From contig JAHFDU010000160.1 of NCBI GenBank assembly GCA_023248835.1, forward strand, positions 1-8,544: a DNA stretch of 8,544 nt, given 5' to 3'. Shown here in pieces: positions 7,201 through 8,544 of this stretch. The notes under the pieces are model-generated. The model was given only the letters and a program-made list of their open reading frames with translations, did not search any database and was not told the origin of the DNA. Both the position numbers and the translations under genes were made by a program. The stretch's first letter is position 1, and each line of letters opens with the position of its first letter. This DNA comes from Myxococcales bacterium (GTDB lineage Bacteria; Myxococcota_A; Polyangia; Palsa-1104).

Positions 7201-8544
7201 GTCGCTCGAGCGCATCGCGGGCGCCGGCGCGCACGTCAGCGAGCTCCGGATCGCGCGCTTTGCCAAGACCGGTTTGCGTCAAAATGTTGCGATAGCGATC
7301 GAGCGCGGTTTCACGCTCCCCAATCTTTTCCTCGAATACGAGTGCAGCTTGCATGGCTGTGGCTAAAGAATCGTGCAGCGACAAGCCTGGAACGGCTGAG
7401 AGTATATCGAGCATCTCTACCCGCGAGACCGAGTCCGATTCCTCGGCGTACAGCCGCGCCAGATGTCGCAACACCCGCTCGTCGCTCGGCACATCGGCAA
7501 GCATCTCGCGATAGACTTCGATGGCGCGGGCTCGCTCTCCCAGTTTTTGTTCATACACCTCGGCGAGCGCCCGACTCCGCTCGAGCCTCTCTTCGCCGGT
7601 GGTCGACATGCCGTTCAGCCGCACGACAACGTTCGCCCAATCGGCGTGCGCGCCGCGCGTATGGAACAGCGCCGCCAACGCCTCGAGCGCCTCGCGGTTC
7701 TGATCTTCCAGGCCGAGCACCCGCTGCCACAACCCTTCGGCCCGGCCGTTCTCACCTAGGTTCATCGCCAACCGGGCAGCGCGCGCAAAAAGCTCGCGCT
7801 GGGCCGACGGATCGGCGGTCCGTTCGCTATGCTGTTCAAGCGTCAGCAAGAGTTCCGGCAACCGCTGCTCAAGTTCAAGCAGCCGTTCACGTTCAACCCA
7901 CGCGCGCTCTAGATCAGGTAACCGCTCGGTCAGCCTCTCAAAGCAAACAATCGCGCGACTCCTGTCGTCGAGTTGGCGCTCGACCACCTCGCCCAGCCGC
8001 GACAGCACTCGCTCGTACAGTTCGTCGTCGAGCACGCTGTCCGCCACCGACGCCAGCAGGGTCGCCAACTCCGACCACATCTGATATTCACCGGCGACGT
8101 CCCGCGCCCACTCATAATAGGCCACTTCCGCCACCCGATCGGCAGCCGCGAGCACTTCACGCAGCGCACGGCCAAGCGCACGAAACGCTCGTTTGCCGTC
8201 CTTGCCACGCTCCTCGTGCAGACGCGCAATTTCGGAGAGCAGCTGCAATCGCTCGCTGAGATCTTCTGCCGCACCTAGTTTAGCTTCAAGCACCACCACC
8301 AATTTCTGCCACGCGTCACGACTGCGATAAATCGGCTCAAGGAAACGTGCCACCGTCAGCGTATGCTCGGCATCGACGATGCGCTCTTCAAGCGCGGTGA
8401 GTGCCTCGACGTTGTCCGGATCGGCGGTGAGCACCTCTTGGAAAAGCATTAACGCCTGCGCGCGATCACGCAGCTTGTCGTCGGAGAGACGCCCCAATCG
8501 CAATTTGATCGCCAGCGCCGCCGCACCAGTTGCGTGTTCAAGTT
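4238..8544 (-). CDS. Giant tetratricopeptide-repeat protein, 5' end outside window
   Basis: About 1,435 residues are visible and the frame is open to the right edge. The TTG at 8503 is not a convincing start, because helix-forming TPR sequence (HATGAAALAIKL) runs on upstream of it. The protein is almost wholly alpha-helical, rich in Ala, Leu, Glu and Arg, with no membrane segment or signal in view. TPR-like units of 34-40 residues are grouped in longer blocks marked by a recurring LE-(I/L)-(Y/F) motif: LEPIYRSRDAW (about 55), LELFYDGVDDR (about 450), LEPLYESEHNL (about 684), LEGIYRRRKST (about 825) and LESIYERSERW (about 1040), counted from 8503. Near-canonical TPRs close the C-terminus (VALGRLHLEEGDLEKARRMYRALL; YFCLGEIHERSNETPKAVAMYERGLEIEP). 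No catalytic domain is visible, so a protein-interaction scaffold is the reasonable guess. Very large TPR proteins of this style are familiar from myxobacteria. It ends one base from the stop of the converging HEAT gene. Confidence 0.9.
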   Translation of the reverse strand, partial: LEHATGAAALAIKLRLGRLSDDKLRDRAQALMLFQEVLTADPDNVEALTALEERIVDAEHTLTVARFLEPIYRSRDAWQKLVVVLEAKLGAAEDLSERLQLLSEIARLHEERGKDGKRAFRALGRALREVLAAADRVAEVAYYEWARDVAGEYQMWSELATLLASVADSVLDDELYERVLSRLGEVVERQLDDRSRAIVCFERLTERLPDLERAWVERERLLELEQRLPELLLTLEQHSERTADPSAQRELFARAARLAMNLGENGRAEGLWQRVLGLEDQNREALEALAALFHTRGAHADWANVVVRLNGMSTTGEERLERSRALAEVYEQKLGERARAIEVYREMLADVPSDERVLRHLARLYAEESDSVSRVEMLDILSAVPGLSLHDSLATAMQAALVFEEKIGERETALDRYRNILTQTGLGKARDPELADVRAGARDALERLAHLEDVDLARPAIAVLELFYDGVDDRGALVRLSELRLQSELERPERLELFRRIATLEESRGDVQAAFLAQRRSVLEQYDPATVAELERLSRSGLERQLVTLFKELLDATLEPSVSHVVAKKLGAGCEAIGDDDAAVLAFARALECATEDGAQSEALIALERLQRRRGRLDEFDPVLERTAEATRDEQTQAQRFCQLGQLRLRELGRAAAARVAFQAALERAPQDAQARASLEEVARSAPSEIDAALSVLEPLYESEHNLTKLRELTELRLHNASVAERSALHRRSAELSESLGDEVAALLSLSAALELEPNDERLCDEVERLAAMAQESTDVAALFERLSERPDCQDVPTLKVRAAKQWLLAGDELHAEACLQPVLQSTDFAGRSETLHLLEGIYRRRKSTPLLVPILLARADIELDEPAKKELYREVAARAANDLGDKELAVAALRQVLAVDESDLQAIDALLWFLSDLAISRNHAPSERVELYERKARLSSSTELQLEIKFEIAQLWVEAGELGHAADSYREAADLAPTSMAPLEALERIERQRGERDSVREALTRQLEIASGSARLAVTRRLVEWALEANTLEDAIGYLNDLLSTDSENEWALDQLESIYERSERWHDLVDLLTTRCKRAQQRADAAGELALLMRTAEVWETQLQNPSGARELWLRVLERDPKSGGALLGLARILEEENELGEARLLLERALPLCTTQAEQANLYFRMGRLAALEAGEDAALPFYEQAWTLDPGHTQALQALEEDARQREDFARLSVLIESKAAQASGGARIALLSECADLCFEKLHDAPRALQLLATANRELPDSGLEGAPSPVVLKERLADLAFANRHFDEALTLYEWLAAQKGRRPKEIGRLQTRIGAIALEVGDRPRAVAAFGAAYQADPVFPPTLVALGRLHLEEGDLEKARRMYRALLLQNLDASSGVNKAEVYFCLGEIHERSNETPKAVAMYERGLEIEPAHEALRAALARLKAK

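Noticed and set aside
7342..8259. Plus-strand open frame of 305 codons opposite the TPR gene
   Set aside because: Its Arg/Ala/Pro-rich translation has no recognisable domain; it mirrors the codon bias of the TPR gene.
4238..8503. TTG at 8503 as the true start of the TPR protein
   Set aside because: The frame stays open to the window edge and the upstream residues continue a TPR helix, so the gene is partial.
4238..8544. Frequent CTCGAG/CTCGAGCG words as a possible repeat or uptake signal
   Set aside because: They follow from frequent Leu-Glu and Arg-Glu codon pairs in the helical repeats and have no regular spacing.

Overview
The window holds four protein-coding genes. Its GC-rich composition, an 800-residue exported HEAT-repeat protein and a TPR protein of more than 1,430 residues suggest a myxobacterial (Myxococcota-like) chromosome. 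The taxonomic call is inference from gene style, because there is no rRNA or other marker in view.

Layout. On the minus strand, reading right to left, queA (1805 to 774) is followed by tgt (655 or 637 down to the left edge, C-terminus cut off). They encode two enzymes of queuosine tRNA modification: Tgt exchanges guanine for preQ1 at the wobble position, and QueA adds the cyclopentene ring afterwards. Only 28 bp separates the queA start from a divergent plus-strand gene (1834 to 4236). That gene encodes a secreted or periplasmic protein with a signal peptide, a discoidin-like beta domain and a long HEAT-repeat array. It converges, with one base between stop codons, on a very large minus-strand TPR gene (8544 to 4238) whose 5' end lies beyond the right edge.

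The most interesting stretch is the 118 bp between queA and tgt. It has the anatomy of a small non-autonomous insertion: a 134-bp element (637-770) with 7-bp perfect terminal inverted repeats (CGCAGGG/CCCTGCG). It is flanked by a 6-bp direct repeat, TACTCA, and contains a long imperfect hairpin made of two inverted copies of a CCTGAGC...GTCGAAGGGCG repeat. Removing the element and one direct repeat in silico restores ATCACATGAGTACG, in which the queA stop TGA overlaps a tgt ATG as ATGA. The element therefore appears to have landed in the tgt start codon of a translationally coupled queA-tgt pair. The old ATG now opens a 41-codon ORF through the element, and its TGA overlaps a TTG in the tgt frame as TTGA, next to an SD-like AGGGTGAG. 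Coupling may have been rebuilt as a two-step relay. I see no defence system, CRISPR array, RNA gene or phage gene in the window.
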